Notes: generated by a model from the letters alone, not told the origin. Counted from the first letter of the stretch, positions 9,069-19,650 are shown. The stretch: 64,000 nucleotides of DNA from Betaproteobacteria bacterium MOLA814 (GCA_000496475.1 AYMW01000002.1:715801-779800), one strand, 5' to 3'. Made by a program: numbers and translations.

Positions 9069-9986
9069 ATGCAAGCAATGTACCAAGTAAAACGCACAAG
9101 CCACAGCCATTTCGTTCCAATCCGTCACCTGCGCTACCACTACCGCAGCTGGGGCACGCCCGAGGCTGGCGTGGCCCCTTTGGTATTGGTCCATGGCTGG
9201 ATGGATGTAGGCGCCTCGTTTCAGTTCATGGTGGACGCCTTGGCCAAGGACCGCTGGATAGTGGCGCCTGACTGGCGCGGATTTGGCTTGACCGACACGC
9301 CCAACACAGACAACTTTTGGTTCGCCGACTACTTGGCCGACTTAGACGCCTTGATGGACTTGCTGGCACCTGCGCAAACAGTTGACTTGGTAGGCCACAG
9401 CATGGGTGGGCACATTGCCACCATGTATGCAGGGGTCAGGCCACAGCGCATCCGCAAACTGGTCAACCTTGAAGGGTTTGGTTTGGCCAGCACGCAAGCC
9501 GCGCAAGCGCCCACGCGCTATGCACAATGGCTGGACGAATTGGCCAAGTTTGGCCGCGGCGAAATGGACTTGCGCAGCTATGCCAGCCGCGACGCTGTGG
9601 TGGCCCGCTTAATGAAAACCAACCCACGTCTTAGCTTAGACAAAGCACAGTGGTTGGCTGGCGAATGGTCTGAGATGACTGCGCATGACCAGTGGCAGGT
9701 GCTGGGTCATGCCGCACACAAAGTGGTGGGGGCCAACCTATTTCAAGTTGATGAAACGGTCGCTTGCTACCAACACATCACGGCGCCTACCTTGTTTGTC
9801 CACGCTGAGGAAGACAGCCTGTTGACGTGGTGGAAAAACAAGTTCACACGTGAGGAGTTTATGCAACGCGTGCACCACATCCCAGACCTCAGCATTGAGT
9901 GCATGGACGATGTAGGCCATATGTTGCACCACGACCAACCCGAGCAATTGGCGGCCATGATTGAAGCGTTTTTAGCTAAGGCGTAA
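9069..9986 (+). CDS. Alpha/beta hydrolase
   Basis: A 305-residue alpha/beta-fold hydrolase. LVLVHGWMD forms the oxyanion-hole loop, VGHSMGGH carries the nucleophile Ser, and DVGHMLHHD carries the catalytic His; the acid is probably the Asp/Glu of HAEEDSLL. The substrate is unknown. It diverges from the acyl-CoA synthetase with only about 17 bp between starts, so the two promoters must overlap the opposite gene. No clear Shine-Dalgarno is seen; ATG 9078 is an equally good start. Confidence 0.87.
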   Translation: MQAMYQVKRTSHSHFVPIRHLRYHYRSWGTPEAGVAPLVLVHGWMDVGASFQFMVDALAKDRWIVAPDWRGFGLTDTPNTDNFWFADYLADLDALMDLLAPAQTVDLVGHSMGGHIATMYAGVRPQRIRKLVNLEGFGLASTQAAQAPTRYAQWLDELAKFGRGEMDLRSYASRDAVVARLMKTNPRLSLDKAQWLAGEWSEMTAHDQWQVLGHAAHKVVGANLFQVDETVACYQHITAPTLFVHAEEDSLLTWWKNKFTREEFMQRVHHIPDLSIECMDDVGHMLHHDQPEQLAAMIEAFLAKA

Positions 9987-10095
9987 CAGATTGGGCAAAT
10001 AAGGGCCCCAACCATGAGAAAATAATAGGTTGTGTGTAACACCTGTGTGTTATCACCGCTACAACAACCCACGCCGCTAAAGCACTGAGACCATC

Positions 10096-11194
10096 ATGGA
10101 AGCCGAAAACCTAAACGCCCTGTCAAACCTCCTCGACGACTTGCAACTGCGAGTTGGTGAGTTACGGAGGTATCTTTGACGTTGATAGCAAAGCTGCGCG
10201 CCTAAGCGAAGTTGAGGCGGCCTTAGAAGATCCAAGCGTTTGGAATGACCCAAAGCGGGCCCAAGACCTAGGGAGAGAAAAAAAATCCTTGGACGACGTC
10301 GTTGGGGTTTTATTCAAACTCGGCACCGACCTGACAGACAACGCAGAGCTGTTTGAGATGTCGCAAGACGACCACGCAGGCCTGCTGATGATTCAAGATG
10401 ACGCTGAGGCACTGTTGGGTGTTGTTGAGCGCCTTGAATTTCGCCGCATGTTCAACCAGCCAGCAGACCCCAGCAATTGTTTTATTGACATCCAATCTGG
10501 TGCGGGTGGTACCGAGGCTTGTGATTGGGCCAGCATTTTGATGCGCCAGTACCTGCGTTACGCAGAGCGCCAAGGCTTCAAAACAACCATTGAAGACGAA
10601 ACACCTGGCGACATAGCTGGTATCAAAGGCACCACCATCAGAGTGGATGGCGAGTATGCGTTTGGCTTGTTACGCACAGAAAGCGGCGTACACCGCCTGG
10701 TGCGTAAGTCGCCATTTGACTCAGCGGGCGGACGACACACCTCGTTTGCATCGGTGTTTGTTTACCCAGAGGTTGACGATTCCATTGAAATAGACATCAA
10801 CCCGTCTGATGTGCGCACGGACACCTACCGAGCCAGCGGCGCAGGCGGTCAGCACATTAATAAAACGGACTCGGCTGTACGGTTAACCCACATTCCCACG
10901 GGAACTGTGGTGCAGTGCCAAGACGGGCGCAGCCAACACGGCAACCGCGATGTGGCTTGGAAGCGCCTGAGGTCCAAACTGTATGACCTAGAAATGCGTA
11001 AGCGCCAGGACGAACAACAAAAACTCGAAGACGGCAAAACAGATGTAGGCTGGGGACACCAAATTCGGTCCTACGTATTGGACCAAAGTCGCATCAAAGA
11101 TTTACGCACTGGAGTTGAGGCCACCAACACGCAAAAAGTGTTGGACGGCGACTTAGATATGTTTATTCAAGCCTCATTAAAACAAGGCGTTTAA
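10096..11194 (+). CDS. prfB: Peptide chain release factor 2, with programmed +1 frameshift
   Basis: RF2 ends translation at UGA and UAA. The gene is read as 27 codons from ATG 10096, then a +1 shift at CTT-TGA-C (10174-10180), then 338 more residues to 11194. The total is 365, the length of E. coli RF2. The SPF stop-recognition motif ([11 protein letters not shown]) and the GGQ catalytic motif ([15 protein letters not shown]) are present. The residue before SGAGGQ is Ala, the form found in most bacteria, not the Thr of E. coli K-12. pepN follows after 37 bp; lysS, the usual neighbour, is absent. Confidence 0.96.
10165..10180 (+). promoter_or_regulatory. RF2 autoregulatory frameshift site
   Basis: CGGAGG acts as an internal Shine-Dalgarno immediately before TATCTTTGAC. 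The ribosome reads CTT then meets in-frame TGA (10177-10179). If RF2 is scarce it slips +1 onto GAC. This is the standard RF2 feedback circuit; all elements are visible and canonical. Confidence 0.95.
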
Positions 11195-11231
11195 GCGCTG
11201 TTGCACCATAGAAAATGTTAGGGATTTAGCC

Positions 11232-13940
11232 ATGCAAGAAGCCGTTACAGATGACATCGCACAAGAGGCGAGTGTCAACACGCTGGTCAAACGCGACGAC
11301 TACCAAGCGCCCGCATTTTGGATTGACAGCGTGGAGCTGGGGTTTGACCTAGACGCCACCAAGACTCGTGTGCTCAACAAAATGCGCGTGCGCCGAAATG
11401 GTGACATAGAAGCCAGCGCGCTGCGCTTAGACGGCGAAGACCTAACCCCCACACGTGTGCTGGTCAACGGGCAAGGCTGCAGTTTCAAAAAAGACGGCAG
11501 CCAGCTCGTACTTGAGAGCTTGCCAGAAGGGCTTGAGGCGTTTGACCTGGAAATTCTCACCACGTGCGACCCGAGCACCAACACCCAGCTGATGGGCTTG
11601 TACATGAGTGGCGACTGTTTTTTCACACAATGCGAAGCACAAGGCTTCAGGCGCATTACCTATTTCTTAGACCGCCCAGACGTGATGGCCACCTACACGG
11701 TGACCTTGCGCGCTGACAAGACTGCCTTTCCCGTGCTGCTGTCCAACGGCAACTTGGTTGACAGCGGCACACTCCCAGATGGCCGCCACTTTGCCAAATG
11801 GGTGGACCCACACCCAAAGCCCAGCTACTTGTTTGCACTGGTCGCTGGCCAACTGGTGTGCCGTGAGCAGCGCGTGACCGCGCGCAACGGCAACGACCAT
11901 GTGCTGCAAATTTACGTGCGCCCGGGTGACCTTGACAAGACAGAACACGCCATGCAATCGCTCATGGCCAGCATGGCTTGGGACGAGACGCGCTTCAACC
12001 TGCCCTTAGACCTTGAGCGCTTCATGATTGTGGCCACCAGCGACTTCAACATGGGCGCCATGGAAAACAAGGGCTTGAATATCTTCAACACCAAGTTTGT
12101 CTTGGCCAGTCCCTCGACAGCCACCGATGCCGATTTCTCTAACGTTGAAAGCGTGGTTGCACACGAGTACTTCCACAACTGGACCGGCAACCGCATCACC
12201 TGCCGTGATTGGTTTCAGCTTTCACTTAAAGAAGGACTCACCGTTTTCCGCGACCAAGAGTTCAGCCAAGACATGGCTGACAGTGCCTCAGGGCGCGCGG
12301 TCAAACGCATTGAAGATGTGCGCGTGCTGCGCACAGCACAATTTCCTGAGGATGCAGGCCCGATGGCCCACCCAGTGCGACCTGATCAATACGAAGAAAT
12401 CAACAATTTTTACACCGTCACCATTTACGAAAAGGGTGCCGAAGTGGTGCGCATGATGCACACCTTGGTAGGACGCGATGGATTTGCCAAAGGCATGGCC
12501 TTGTACTTTGAGCGCTTTGACGGCCAAGCCGTTACTTGCGACGACTTCGCGCAGGCCATTGCCGACGCCAACCCCAACTCGGCCTTGGCTGACAACCTAG
12601 CAACATTCAAGCGTTGGTACAGCCAAGCTGGCACACCTCGCTTGCATGTAGTGGGCGAGCACAACAGCAGCGCCAGCACCTACACTTTTGAGCTGCGTCA
12701 AAGCTGCGCGGCAACGCCCAACCAGCCAGTTAAAGACCCTTTTGTCATACCAGTCACTGTCGGCTTGGTGGGCATTGATGGAAGCGCTTTGCCATTGGCC
12801 ATGCCTGGCGACGACCACACCCCTACCTCACGTACGCTGGTACTCAAAGACACCAGCCAACGCTTTACCTTTACCAACATCACACAAGACGCCGTGCCCT
12901 CTGTGCTGCGTGGTTTTAGTGCGCCAGTGGTACTAGACATCGTCATGTCAGACGAGCAATGGCTGCACTTGCTGGCTTGCGACAGCGATCCCTTTAACCA
13001 ATGGGAGGCGGCTCAGCGTTTGGCATTAACTCGGCTACTAAGCGCCATTCGCAGCAACGAGACCATCACACCAGATGTGCCTTATGTTGATGCGCTGCGC
13101 AGCGTTTTGAACAACACGCAATTGGCCGCGTCGTTCAAAGAGCTGGTCCTCACACTGCCCAGCGAGTCGTATATTGCAGAGCAACTGCAAGCTGTGGATC
13201 CGCAGCAAATTCATGCCGTGCGTGAGTCTCTGCGCTTGCAACTGGCGAAAGCCTTGACGCCCGAGTGGGCGTTGGCCTTTAACACTTACAACGCCACACA
13301 AACATTTAACACAAGCGCCACCAGCATGGGCCGGCGTGCACTGGCCAATTTGGCATTGGCCAACTTGGTATTGGCTGAGCAATCAGATGGCGGTAACACA
13401 TGGGCCCATGCAGCACTGCAGCGGTTTACGAATGCCAACAACATGACGGACCGCTTTGGTGCCATGGCAGCGCTGGTGCACGCGGACAGCCCAGAGGCCA
13501 GCCACGTTTTGACCAAGTTCTATGACCTGTTTCACAACGAACCCTTGGTTCTCGACAAGTGGTTTGCCTTGCAAAGCGCGCGTTCAGACCGCATGGGCAA
13601 CGTGCTACCCAATGTGAAACAACTGCTCAAGCACCCTGATTTCAACATGCGCAACCCCAACCGCGCGCGCAGCGTGCTGTCTACCTTTTGCCAAGCCAAT
13701 CCTGCCGCCTTCCACCGCCCTGACGCAGCAGGCTACGTGCTGTGGGCAGATAAGGTGCTGGAGCTAGACGCCTTCAACCCACAAATAGCAGCACGTTTGG
13801 CTCGCGCGCTAGACCGCTGGGAAATTTTGGCGCAGCCCTACAAGGCGGCGGCTCATGCTGCCATTGAACGCGTGGCTGCCAAACCCAACCTCAGCGCAGA
13901 CGTGCGCGAAGTGGTTGGTCGCGCCTTGACCACAGCATAA
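11232..13940 (+). CDS. pepN: Aminopeptidase N (M1 family)
   Basis: A 902-residue cytoplasmic zinc aminopeptidase that removes N-terminal residues from peptides. GAMEN (275-279) binds the substrate amino group. The zinc site is HEYFH (311-315) with Glu 334 in LKEGLTVF, and the rest of the block ([14 protein letters not shown]) is intact. The C-terminal helical domain is complete and the length matches E. coli PepN. It lies 37 bp after prfB and 34 bp before fbp on the same strand, so the three may share a transcript. Confidence 0.95.
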   Translation: MQEAVTDDIAQEASVNTLVKRDDYQAPAFWIDSVELGFDLDATKTRVLNKMRVRRNGDIEASALRLDGEDLTPTRVLVNGQGCSFKKDGSQLVLESLPEGLEAFDLEILTTCDPSTNTQLMGLYMSGDCFFTQCEAQGFRRITYFLDRPDVMATYTVTLRADKTAFPVLLSNGNLVDSGTLPDGRHFAKWVDPHPKPSYLFALVAGQLVCREQRVTARNGNDHVLQIYVRPGDLDKTEHAMQSLMASMAWDETRFNLPLDLERFMIVATSDFNMGAMENKGLNIFNTKFVLASPSTATDADFSNVESVVAHEYFHNWTGNRITCRDWFQLSLKEGLTVFRDQEFSQDMADSASGRAVKRIEDVRVLRTAQFPEDAGPMAHPVRPDQYEEINNFYTVTIYEKGAEVVRMMHTLVGRDGFAKGMALYFERFDGQAVTCDDFAQAIADANPNSALADNLATFKRWYSQAGTPRLHVVGEHNSSASTYTFELRQSCAATPNQPVKDPFVIPVTVGLVGIDGSALPLAMPGDDHTPTSRTLVLKDTSQRFTFTNITQDAVPSVLRGFSAPVVLDIVMSDEQWLHLLACDSDPFNQWEAAQRLALTRLLSAIRSNETITPDVPYVDALRSVLNNTQLAASFKELVLTLPSESYIAEQLQAVDPQQIHAVRESLRLQLAKALTPEWALAFNTYNATQTFNTSATSMGRRALANLALANLVLAEQSDGGNTWAHAALQRFTNANNMTDRFGAMAALVHADSPEASHVLTKFYDLFHNEPLVLDKWFALQSARSDRMGNVLPNVKQLLKHPDFNMRNPNRARSVLSTFCQANPAAFHRPDAAGYVLWADKVLELDAFNPQIAARLARALDRWEILAQPYKAAAHAAIERVAAKPNLSADVREVVGRALTTA

Positions 13941-13974
13941 ACACCCAGCTCACCGCCCAATTAGAAAGCACGTC

Positions 13975-15012
13975 ATGGCCACCCAAAAAATCTCGCTTAC
14001 CCGCTACCTCATTGAACAAGAGCGAACACATGGCTCTTTGCCACCGCAACTGCGTTTGCTGCTAGAAGTGGTGGCTCGGTCGTGCAAGAGCATCAGCCTG
14101 TCAGTGACCAAAGGTGCACTTGGCGGCGTGTTGGGCACCACAGAAACTGAGAATATTCAAGGCGAGATTCAAAAGAAACTAGACATCATCGCCAACGAGG
14201 TGTTGATAGAAGCCAATGAATGGGGCGGCCACTTGGCGGCCATGGCCAGCGAAGAAATGTCCGGTATCCACTTGGTACCCAACCGCTACCCACAAGGCGA
14301 GTACCTGCTGCTGTTTGACCCATTGGATGGCTCGAGCAACATCGATGTCAATGTCAGCATTGGCACTATTTTTAGTGTCCTCAAAAAGCCTGACAATTCT
14401 GCAGGCGTTACAGAAGATAACTTTTTGCAAGCCGGCAACACACAAGTTGCCGCAGGTTACTGCGTCTACGGTCCGCAAACAACTTTGGTGTTGACTGTCG
14501 GCAACGGCGTGGCCATGTTCACACTTGACCGAGAACAGGGCTCGTTTGTGCTGACATCTGAAAACGTTCGCATACCTGTTGATACACAAGAGTTTGCCAT
14601 CAATATGAGCAATATGCGGCATTGGGATGCACCTGTTAAACGCTACATAGATGAATGCTTGCAAGGCGCTGAAGGCACGCGCGGTAAAGACTTTAATATG
14701 CGCTGGATTGCCAGCATGGTGGCAGACGTCCACCGCATACTCACACGAGGCGGGGTGTTCCTGTACCCGTGGGACAAGCGCGAGCCCAATAAGGCTGGCA
14801 AGCTGCGCCTGATGTACGAGGCCAATCCCATGAGCTGGCTCATTGAGCAAGCTGGTGGCGCTGCCACCAATGGCCATGAGCGCATTTTGGACATCGTTCC
14901 CACGGCCTTGCACCAACGCGTCAGTGTGGTGTTGGGCAGTAAACACGAGGTTGAGCGCGTTACCTCATACCACCACGACAACCCCGACGGCCTCACACCG
15001 TCAGCCACCTAA
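13975..15012 (+). CDS. fbp: Fructose-1,6-bisphosphatase class 1
   Basis: Hydrolyses fructose-1,6-bisphosphate to fructose-6-phosphate in gluconeogenesis. The 345-residue class I enzyme carries the metal-binding signature [16 protein letters not shown] near residues 117-132, the ASEEM segment and the C-terminal substrate loop [12 protein letters not shown]. It sits directly behind pepN. Gluconeogenic capacity fits the organic-acid diet implied by the large sugar-acid island downstream. Confidence 0.95.
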   Translation: MATQKISLTRYLIEQERTHGSLPPQLRLLLEVVARSCKSISLSVTKGALGGVLGTTETENIQGEIQKKLDIIANEVLIEANEWGGHLAAMASEEMSGIHLVPNRYPQGEYLLLFDPLDGSSNIDVNVSIGTIFSVLKKPDNSAGVTEDNFLQAGNTQVAAGYCVYGPQTTLVLTVGNGVAMFTLDREQGSFVLTSENVRIPVDTQEFAINMSNMRHWDAPVKRYIDECLQGAEGTRGKDFNMRWIASMVADVHRILTRGGVFLYPWDKREPNKAGKLRLMYEANPMSWLIEQAGGAATNGHERILDIVPTALHQRVSVVLGSKHEVERVTSYHHDNPDGLTPSAT

Positions 15013-15298
15013 CAAGCAAGTACAGCAGACGTTAGCAGCAAAGCCACCATCATATTGATAGCTCTGGTGGGGTTTCAAAGCCCCTAGAGCGTATCTTTTG
15101 GCTGGTGTCAGGTCGTAAACGCCACAAGATGCCGACGCGCCAAGAGGCGAATGACACATTGGAAACCGAAGTGGGTCCCACTAAACGACGTCCAGCGCAC
15201 CGTTAAAACGACACCCGCCTCGGTGGTGGATGCGCGTGTGCGCTGGCGCTTCTATCAACGTTGAACGGTGACGCCCTCCGGTGTGGAGGGCGTTTGGG

Positions 15299-15979
15299 TC
15301 AACCCAGTGTCGCCAACAAGGCCTTGGCCACTGGCTCGGACGACGCCGGGTTTTGTCCTGTGATCAGCAAGCCGTCTATTTCCACATGTGGGTGCCAGTC
15401 GGCAGCTTTGGAATACACGCCTGCGTTTTGCGTCAGCATGTCTTCCACCAGGAACGGAACGACGGCGGTCAGACCGGCGGCCTCTTCTTCCGTGTTGGTG
15501 AAACCGGTGACTTTCTTGCCCTTCACCACGGACTGGCCGTCCGCCCCTTTGGGATGGCGCAACACGCCAGGAGCGTGACACACCGCGGCCACGGGCTTGC
15601 CGGCCTTCAGCATGGTTTCAATCAGGGCGATCGAGGTGGCGTCTTCTGCCAGATCCCACAAGGGGCCATGACCACCGGGGTAGAACACGGCGTCAAAGTC
15701 GGCTGCTGATACGTCTTTCAATTTAAGCGTATTCGCCAACAAGCCTTGGGCGGATGTGTCTGTCTTGAAGCGCAGGGTGGCTTCGGTCTGCGAGCCAGCC
15801 TCGTCGCTCTTGGGGTCAATAGGGGGCTGCCCGCCCAACGGAGAGGCCAGCGTCAAGACCACACCTGCGTCTTTGAGCGCGTAGTAGGGCGCAGCGAACT
15901 CCTCCAGCCAGAAGCCGGTCTTGGCACCGGTGTCGCCAAGTTTGTCGTGTGAGGTTAAAACAATCAGTACTTTTTTCAT
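15299..15979 (-). CDS. DJ-1/PfpI superfamily protein (class I glutamine amidotransferase-like)
   Basis: A 226-residue DJ-1/PfpI fold protein. The nucleophile elbow AVCHAPGVL places Cys 134 and His 135, and Glu 26/27 sits in the GFWLEEFAAPY segment typical of the Hsp31-like/YDR533C branch. Homologues include chaperones and glutathione-independent glyoxalases (methylglyoxal to lactate); the role here is inferred only to that level. By eye the gene is richer in G and C at third positions than its neighbours and sits in a sparse region, so it may be a late arrival. Confidence 0.87.
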   Translation of the reverse strand: MKKVLIVLTSHDKLGDTGAKTGFWLEEFAAPYYALKDAGVVLTLASPLGGQPPIDPKSDEAGSQTEATLRFKTDTSAQGLLANTLKLKDVSAADFDAVFYPGGHGPLWDLAEDATSIALIETMLKAGKPVAAVCHAPGVLRHPKGADGQSVVKGKKVTGFTNTEEEAAGLTAVVPFLVEDMLTQNAGVYSKAADWHPHVEIDGLLITGQNPASSEPVAKALLATLG

Positions 15980-16084
15980 GTGAATTCCTAGTGAGTGATA
16001 AAAGGTTAGGGTTTAAAAATGCGCGGTTTGAGGCAACGCGAACGTTTGGCCGCGCATGGTGAGATCGAGTGATAGGTGCCAGAT

Positions 16085-16225
16085 TTAAATAACGACTTCG
16101 CCTTTGGCTGGTGCGTGCACGGCTTCTTCGGTGCAGCTCCAGTCGGTGGACTTGTCGTTGCCGTGAGGGCGCGCGGCGAGTTTGAATGGGTGGGTGATCG
16201 TTGTGCTCACTGGTGTTCTCTGCAT
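16085..16225 (-). pseudogene. N-terminal remnant of an MDR-family NADP-dependent oxidoreductase
   Basis: About 46 residues read FKLAARPHG...TDWSCTEEAVHAPAKGEVVI and then stop. They resemble the first 45 residues of CurA/YncB-type medium-chain dehydrogenases, where a similar phrase opens the protein. The other 300 or so residues are absent; the next gene begins about 100 bp on. This is a 5' stump of a deleted gene. The match is made by eye. Confidence 0.5.
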
Positions 16226-16294
16226 GGTTGTGAATGCATGAACTTGTGAGATATGTCTGATGATTTGGGGGGATGCCATTGACGACACCAGCAA

Positions 16295-16945
16295 GTGGAT
16301 GACGTCTTTTTATAAGGGTTGCAGAAATGAAAATATGGCGATCGATGTATACAAGTCGAACAACAGAACCACTTATGGCTTTTGCATCTTCTTAAATCTA
16401 CTTAACCTATTTACACCTTAACACCAATCCTTTTTAAATATAAAAAGTGCGTCATAACGGATATAGATAAGCTCTTGAACATTCAACATACAGCCAGGAC
16501 AGCTTGAATGAGAACGCAAAATGGCCGACGACGGTGTCCACCACAGCAACAGGTAGACATGAAAAACATGGGAGACATCCGTATCCCACTTTGGTTCATC
16601 GCACAAGTCCACTCATGCTTGTTGTAAGCCGCACCAAAGCCATGAAAACTGCGAAGCTTCCGCCCCTATCGAATCGCTAAGCCACGGTCTGGACATCTTG
16701 TCCCACTCCTGTCCCACCAACCCAAGGAATGAGGAACAATCAGACAAGAAATGCAAACATGTCCATACCGGGTCTTTAGGGTTCTGTGCGAGGAGCATCA
16801 CCTGATTTTTTCACCGCCGCTCACATTGGCCTGCTGACCATGACCGGCATCAAGGTGTTGAAAAACACCGTGACAACAATGAAACTTTTATCTCACCAAC
16901 CTGATGACCACATCCACACCGACTGGACAACCAACTGACGTTCAA
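16295..16945. other. Intergenic stretch without a recognisable gene
   Basis: About 650 bp of lower-GC sequence with only short overlapping open frames that show no family motifs. No tRNA, terminator or repeat array was seen. It may be the decayed remainder of genes deleted along with the oxidoreductase stump next to it. Confidence 0.5.
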
Positions 16946-17197
16946 TTATTTGGCACTTGGCACGTAATCAAGACAAGGGCCCTGGGCCGCTGTGCGAGTT
17001 CTTCCTTCAAGCTCACCACCTGGACAGGTGTAAACGCACATACGCGATTTATCGTACTCAACACTGGAACTCTTCAACTTGCACGAGGAGTTGCTCGCAA
17101 CCGCTGGGCCTGCATCGGAGCAACCTGACAGCACCATCAGCGCAACACTGACAAAAATGGCACTTTTGAGCATCTGCTTGCTTGAAATTGCATGCAT
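16946..17197 (-). CDS. Small cysteine-containing lipoprotein, function unknown
   Basis: An 83-residue protein from the ATG at 17197, which has AAGGAA about 7 nt upstream. The N-terminus is a lipoprotein signal: Lys residues, a hydrophobic core (AIFVSVALMV) and the lipobox VLSGC with Cys 26. The mature part has four more Cys (at SSCKL, RMCVYTC and GPCLD), which could form two disulfides in the periplasm. No family is recognised. It stands alone between two gene-poor stretches. Confidence 0.6.
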   Translation of the reverse strand: MHAISSKQMLKSAIFVSVALMVLSGCSDAGPAVASNSSCKLKSSSVEYDKSRMCVYTCPGGELEGRTRTAAQGPCLDYVPSAK

Positions 17198-17599
17198 GTG
17201 AATTCCTTGTTGACTGTAGTGAAAAATCATTGTATCCACACGTCGAGCCGCGTCATCTACGTGGTGGTCTCATTTCACAACACTGACTAGGCCAATTGGG
17301 CGCAGAAAATCTACTTTGCTTTCAGGGCGACGCTCCCACAATAGACACCCGTCTCAAGTTGATACCTGGTTGAAAATCTACCTTTTTTTGTATCTGGACT
17401 GGTACAACAGTACTTGAGTGGCTAACAAGCCCTTCCCTTTGCGTAGGTCTTCGCAGCCAACGGCTGGAGAGATAAATCGCACACCCGATGAGCAAGACCT
17501 GCCTAGCGAAAAACCAACGCATGGCTGATACAGTTTTTGCACAAATGAATGTGTAAAATAATCACATCAGCCGGTTCGCAGTACCGGTTTTTTTCCTAT
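17198..17599. other. Intergenic region upstream of tRNA-Thr
   Basis: About 400 bp without a supported gene. It holds one copy (17385-17409) of a 25-bp sequence that recurs with 22 matches at 21441-21465 inside the integrative element. A small stem CCGGT/ACCGG followed by T residues (17571-17594) sits just before the tRNA and could end transcription arriving from upstream. Confidence 0.5.
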
Positions 17600-17675
17600 G
17601 CCGGTGTAGCTCAGTTGGTAGAGCAGCTCATTCGTAATGAGAAGGTCGGGGGTTCGACTCCTCTCTCCGGCACCA
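17600..17675 (+). tRNA. tRNA-Thr (anticodon CGT)
   Basis: A 76-nt cloverleaf with an encoded CCA end: acceptor GCCGGTG/CTCCGGC (one U-U mismatch), D-arm GCTC/GAGC, anticodon loop TTCGTAA (anticodon CGT, reading ACG), and T-arm with GGTTCGACTC. Its last 16 bases are the left attachment site of an integrated element. Confidence 0.95.
17660..17675 (+). repeat. attL core (tRNA-Thr 3' end)
   Basis: The 16-bp sequence CCTCTCTCCGGCACCA forms the end of the functional tRNA. It is identical to 21635-21650. Confidence 0.88.
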
Positions 17676-17757
17676 AATTAATAACGTAACTTGTTGTATT
17701 TAAATAATTTATGTTGTAGACTGCCATTGTAACGGGTCATCCTACGGGACAGATACT

Positions 17758-19185
17758 ATGGCAACATCAAATTACTACGAGAAGCAGGTCAACAAGAATG
17801 GTACGACCTCATACCTTTTCACCAAGCGCCTAAGCCCTAAACACGGCTTTTTCCCTAGCTTTAAAGACAGGGTCAAAAAGAAGCTCTCAGCACGAACAGA
17901 AGCAGAAGCGATGCAGGAGGCTTTAACCATCTCCAATGAGCTGGCACATTTGCAAAGCATTTGTCTGCGCGATAGTAAAGGACATGCGATAAGCATCAAA
18001 GACCAAGCAAAGGCAGCTAACACTTGGTTCCAATTTGTAATGGATGCAAATGTTCATGACTTGAACCTTCTTGCCAAAAGGCGCACTGCGCAAGCCTATG
18101 AAGCAAGAGAGTATTTACAACTTCTGCGAGAAGCGATTGTGGATGGATTTAACCACCGCATAGTTGATAACAGCCGTGAAAACCACGTGGCAGAGTGGCT
18201 AACACCATTTGGCGACACGTTGCTCTCAATGCTTGATGGCGGCGGCGATAGGCTCATGTTTAGTGATGTACTTGAAACCTATTTAAAGCAAACACAGCGT
18301 GACCATTTGCCAACTAGCAACAAGGCTGTTCAGGACATCACACGCAACATCAATTATTTTATTGACCTGATTGGGGACAAACAGATAACCCAGATAAGCA
18401 GAGGTGATGTAGATCGTTACATCTCGTCCCGTCGAGAAACGGTCAAAACAACAAGTGTCCAAAGAGAAATAAACTCTCTACGAGCAGCTTGGCAACAATG
18501 CTCAATTGCTCATGACATTAACCAGCAGAACCCATTCAGTAATCAACCCATCAAAGGACTTGGGACTGACTCTCAAGAGCGGCAGACACCCTCACTGAGC
18601 CAAACGCAAGATCTCATCAAGTTTCTTGAAGCGCGTCACATGCGTCTACCAAACAGCTACATCAGCGCTATGGTCATGGTGGCGGCATTGACTGGCTCAC
18701 GGCTCAACGAAATTTGGGGGCTGATGGATGACGACTACGTACGTCCCCAACAAGATGAAAAGCTAGGAGTTCTGCACATCAGGAAAAACACGAGGCGCAT
18801 TAATCTGAAGACAAAAAACAGCATCCGCCCATTCCCAGTGTTACCCGAGTTAGGGTACTGGCTAGACGCGCTTCTGAAAGTACGTCGTCCCAAAAACAGC
18901 AACACAGCCAGCAGCGGGACACTTGCAGCCATAAAGAAGGCTGGCTTCACATTTGGCAATCACAGCCTACGGCACGGTCTTAAACAGCGCTTGATTGAGA
19001 CAGACACACCTAGTGACACCATTAACGAACTATGTGGGTGGGGTGCTCAACGCCAACAGGACACTTATGGATTCAAGACTGTAACGGCACGAAAGGCAGA
19101 GTCTATAAGGAAGGTATATCGGTTATTTTTTGACAATGACTCTGCCTCTAATGTCATTCACGTTGAGTTTGGTGGTATGAGCTGA
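17758..19185 (+). CDS. Tyrosine recombinase (integrase) of the tRNA-Thr element
   Basis: A 475-residue phage-type integrase. The N-terminal part (about 1-90) looks like an arm-binding/AP2-like segment. A core-binding SAM-like domain lies near 160-270. The catalytic domain shows Arg 315 (LTGSRLNEIWGL), a Lys in the TKNSIRP strand, HSLRHG (His 402, Arg 405) and Tyr 437 (DTYG). The second His is replaced by Trp 428, a known variation in the family. It catalyses integration and excision at tRNA-Thr. It starts 82 bp after the tRNA, and two ACGGG(A/T)CA copies (17731-17751) sit just before the start, where they could also allow self-repression. Confidence 0.93.
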   Translation: MATSNYYEKQVNKNGTTSYLFTKRLSPKHGFFPSFKDRVKKKLSARTEAEAMQEALTISNELAHLQSICLRDSKGHAISIKDQAKAANTWFQFVMDANVHDLNLLAKRRTAQAYEAREYLQLLREAIVDGFNHRIVDNSRENHVAEWLTPFGDTLLSMLDGGGDRLMFSDVLETYLKQTQRDHLPTSNKAVQDITRNINYFIDLIGDKQITQISRGDVDRYISSRRETVKTTSVQREINSLRAAWQQCSIAHDINQQNPFSNQPIKGLGTDSQERQTPSLSQTQDLIKFLEARHMRLPNSYISAMVMVAALTGSRLNEIWGLMDDDYVRPQQDEKLGVLHIRKNTRRINLKTKNSIRPFPVLPELGYWLDALLKVRRPKNSNTASSGTLAAIKKAGFTFGNHSLRHGLKQRLIETDTPSDTINELCGWGAQRQQDTYGFKTVTARKAESIRKVYRLFFDNDSASNVIHVEFGGMS

Positions 19186-19650
19186 GCAATACTTGTTGCT
19201 TTTATTTGTTTGGGGCGTATCAGCCAACCTTCTCTTAGCCAGCTGAAACCATATCAGAACAATCCCGTCTGATTAGCTAAGAGAGGTTTGGGGTCAACGA
19301 TGAACCGCAGGAGCGGGAATATCCCAAGTCACCATAAGCCAGCAGGAGTTGACATATGCGTGGTGGTGGCGCTAATACCCAACTTAGGGCAATAACGACT
19401 GATCAGCTAAAAAGTGGGTGTTACCGAAGACACTTGAGGTACGGAAGCAACATAACTTACGACAACCGCTTGAGGCTAAGTACCTTGCGCTAACCCTCTT
19501 CACCTCACTTGAGGGCTAACTAGCCTGCTTAGGCGGAGAAGTAGGAACATATCAGGGTATTAAGAGGGTTTAAGACATTCCGCCTTCTGAGGGCAGCTCA
19601 TGGGTACGCGTGGCTGTCTTCGCAGCTCATAGCGAATTAAAGGGCTCACA
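19186..19650. ncRNA. Candidate structured non-coding region inside the element
   Basis: About 460 bp between convergent genes without a plausible coding frame, but packed with inverted repeats. A 13-bp stem with a one-base bulge (19226-19239 with 19276-19288) encloses a TCAGA/TCTGA hairpin (19254-19272). GTCAAC/GTTGAC (19293-19298, 19348-19353) encloses CCGC-AGGA-GCGG (19305-19316). Further on are AGGTAC/GTACCT (19437-19442, 19480-19485), CCTC-ACTT-GAGG (19503-19514) and GCCT-GCTT-AGGC (19523-19534). No T-run follows the big stem, so it is not a normal terminator. Strand and transcription are unknown; it could instead be a DNA origin or recombination structure. Confidence 0.4.

Noticed and set aside
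14179..14946. 255-codon opposite-strand frame across fbp
   Set aside because: A shadow frame: fbp is a complete class I enzyme on the other strand, and the shadow shows no motif.
15271..15293. Terminator between fbp and the PfpI gene
   Set aside because: The stem ACGCCCTCC/GGAGGGCGT is good but only three T follow on one strand and none on the other; left unassigned.
19226..19288. Large stem after the integrase as a simple terminator
   Set aside because: No T-run follows on either strand and the loop contains a further hairpin; it fits better as part of a structured region.
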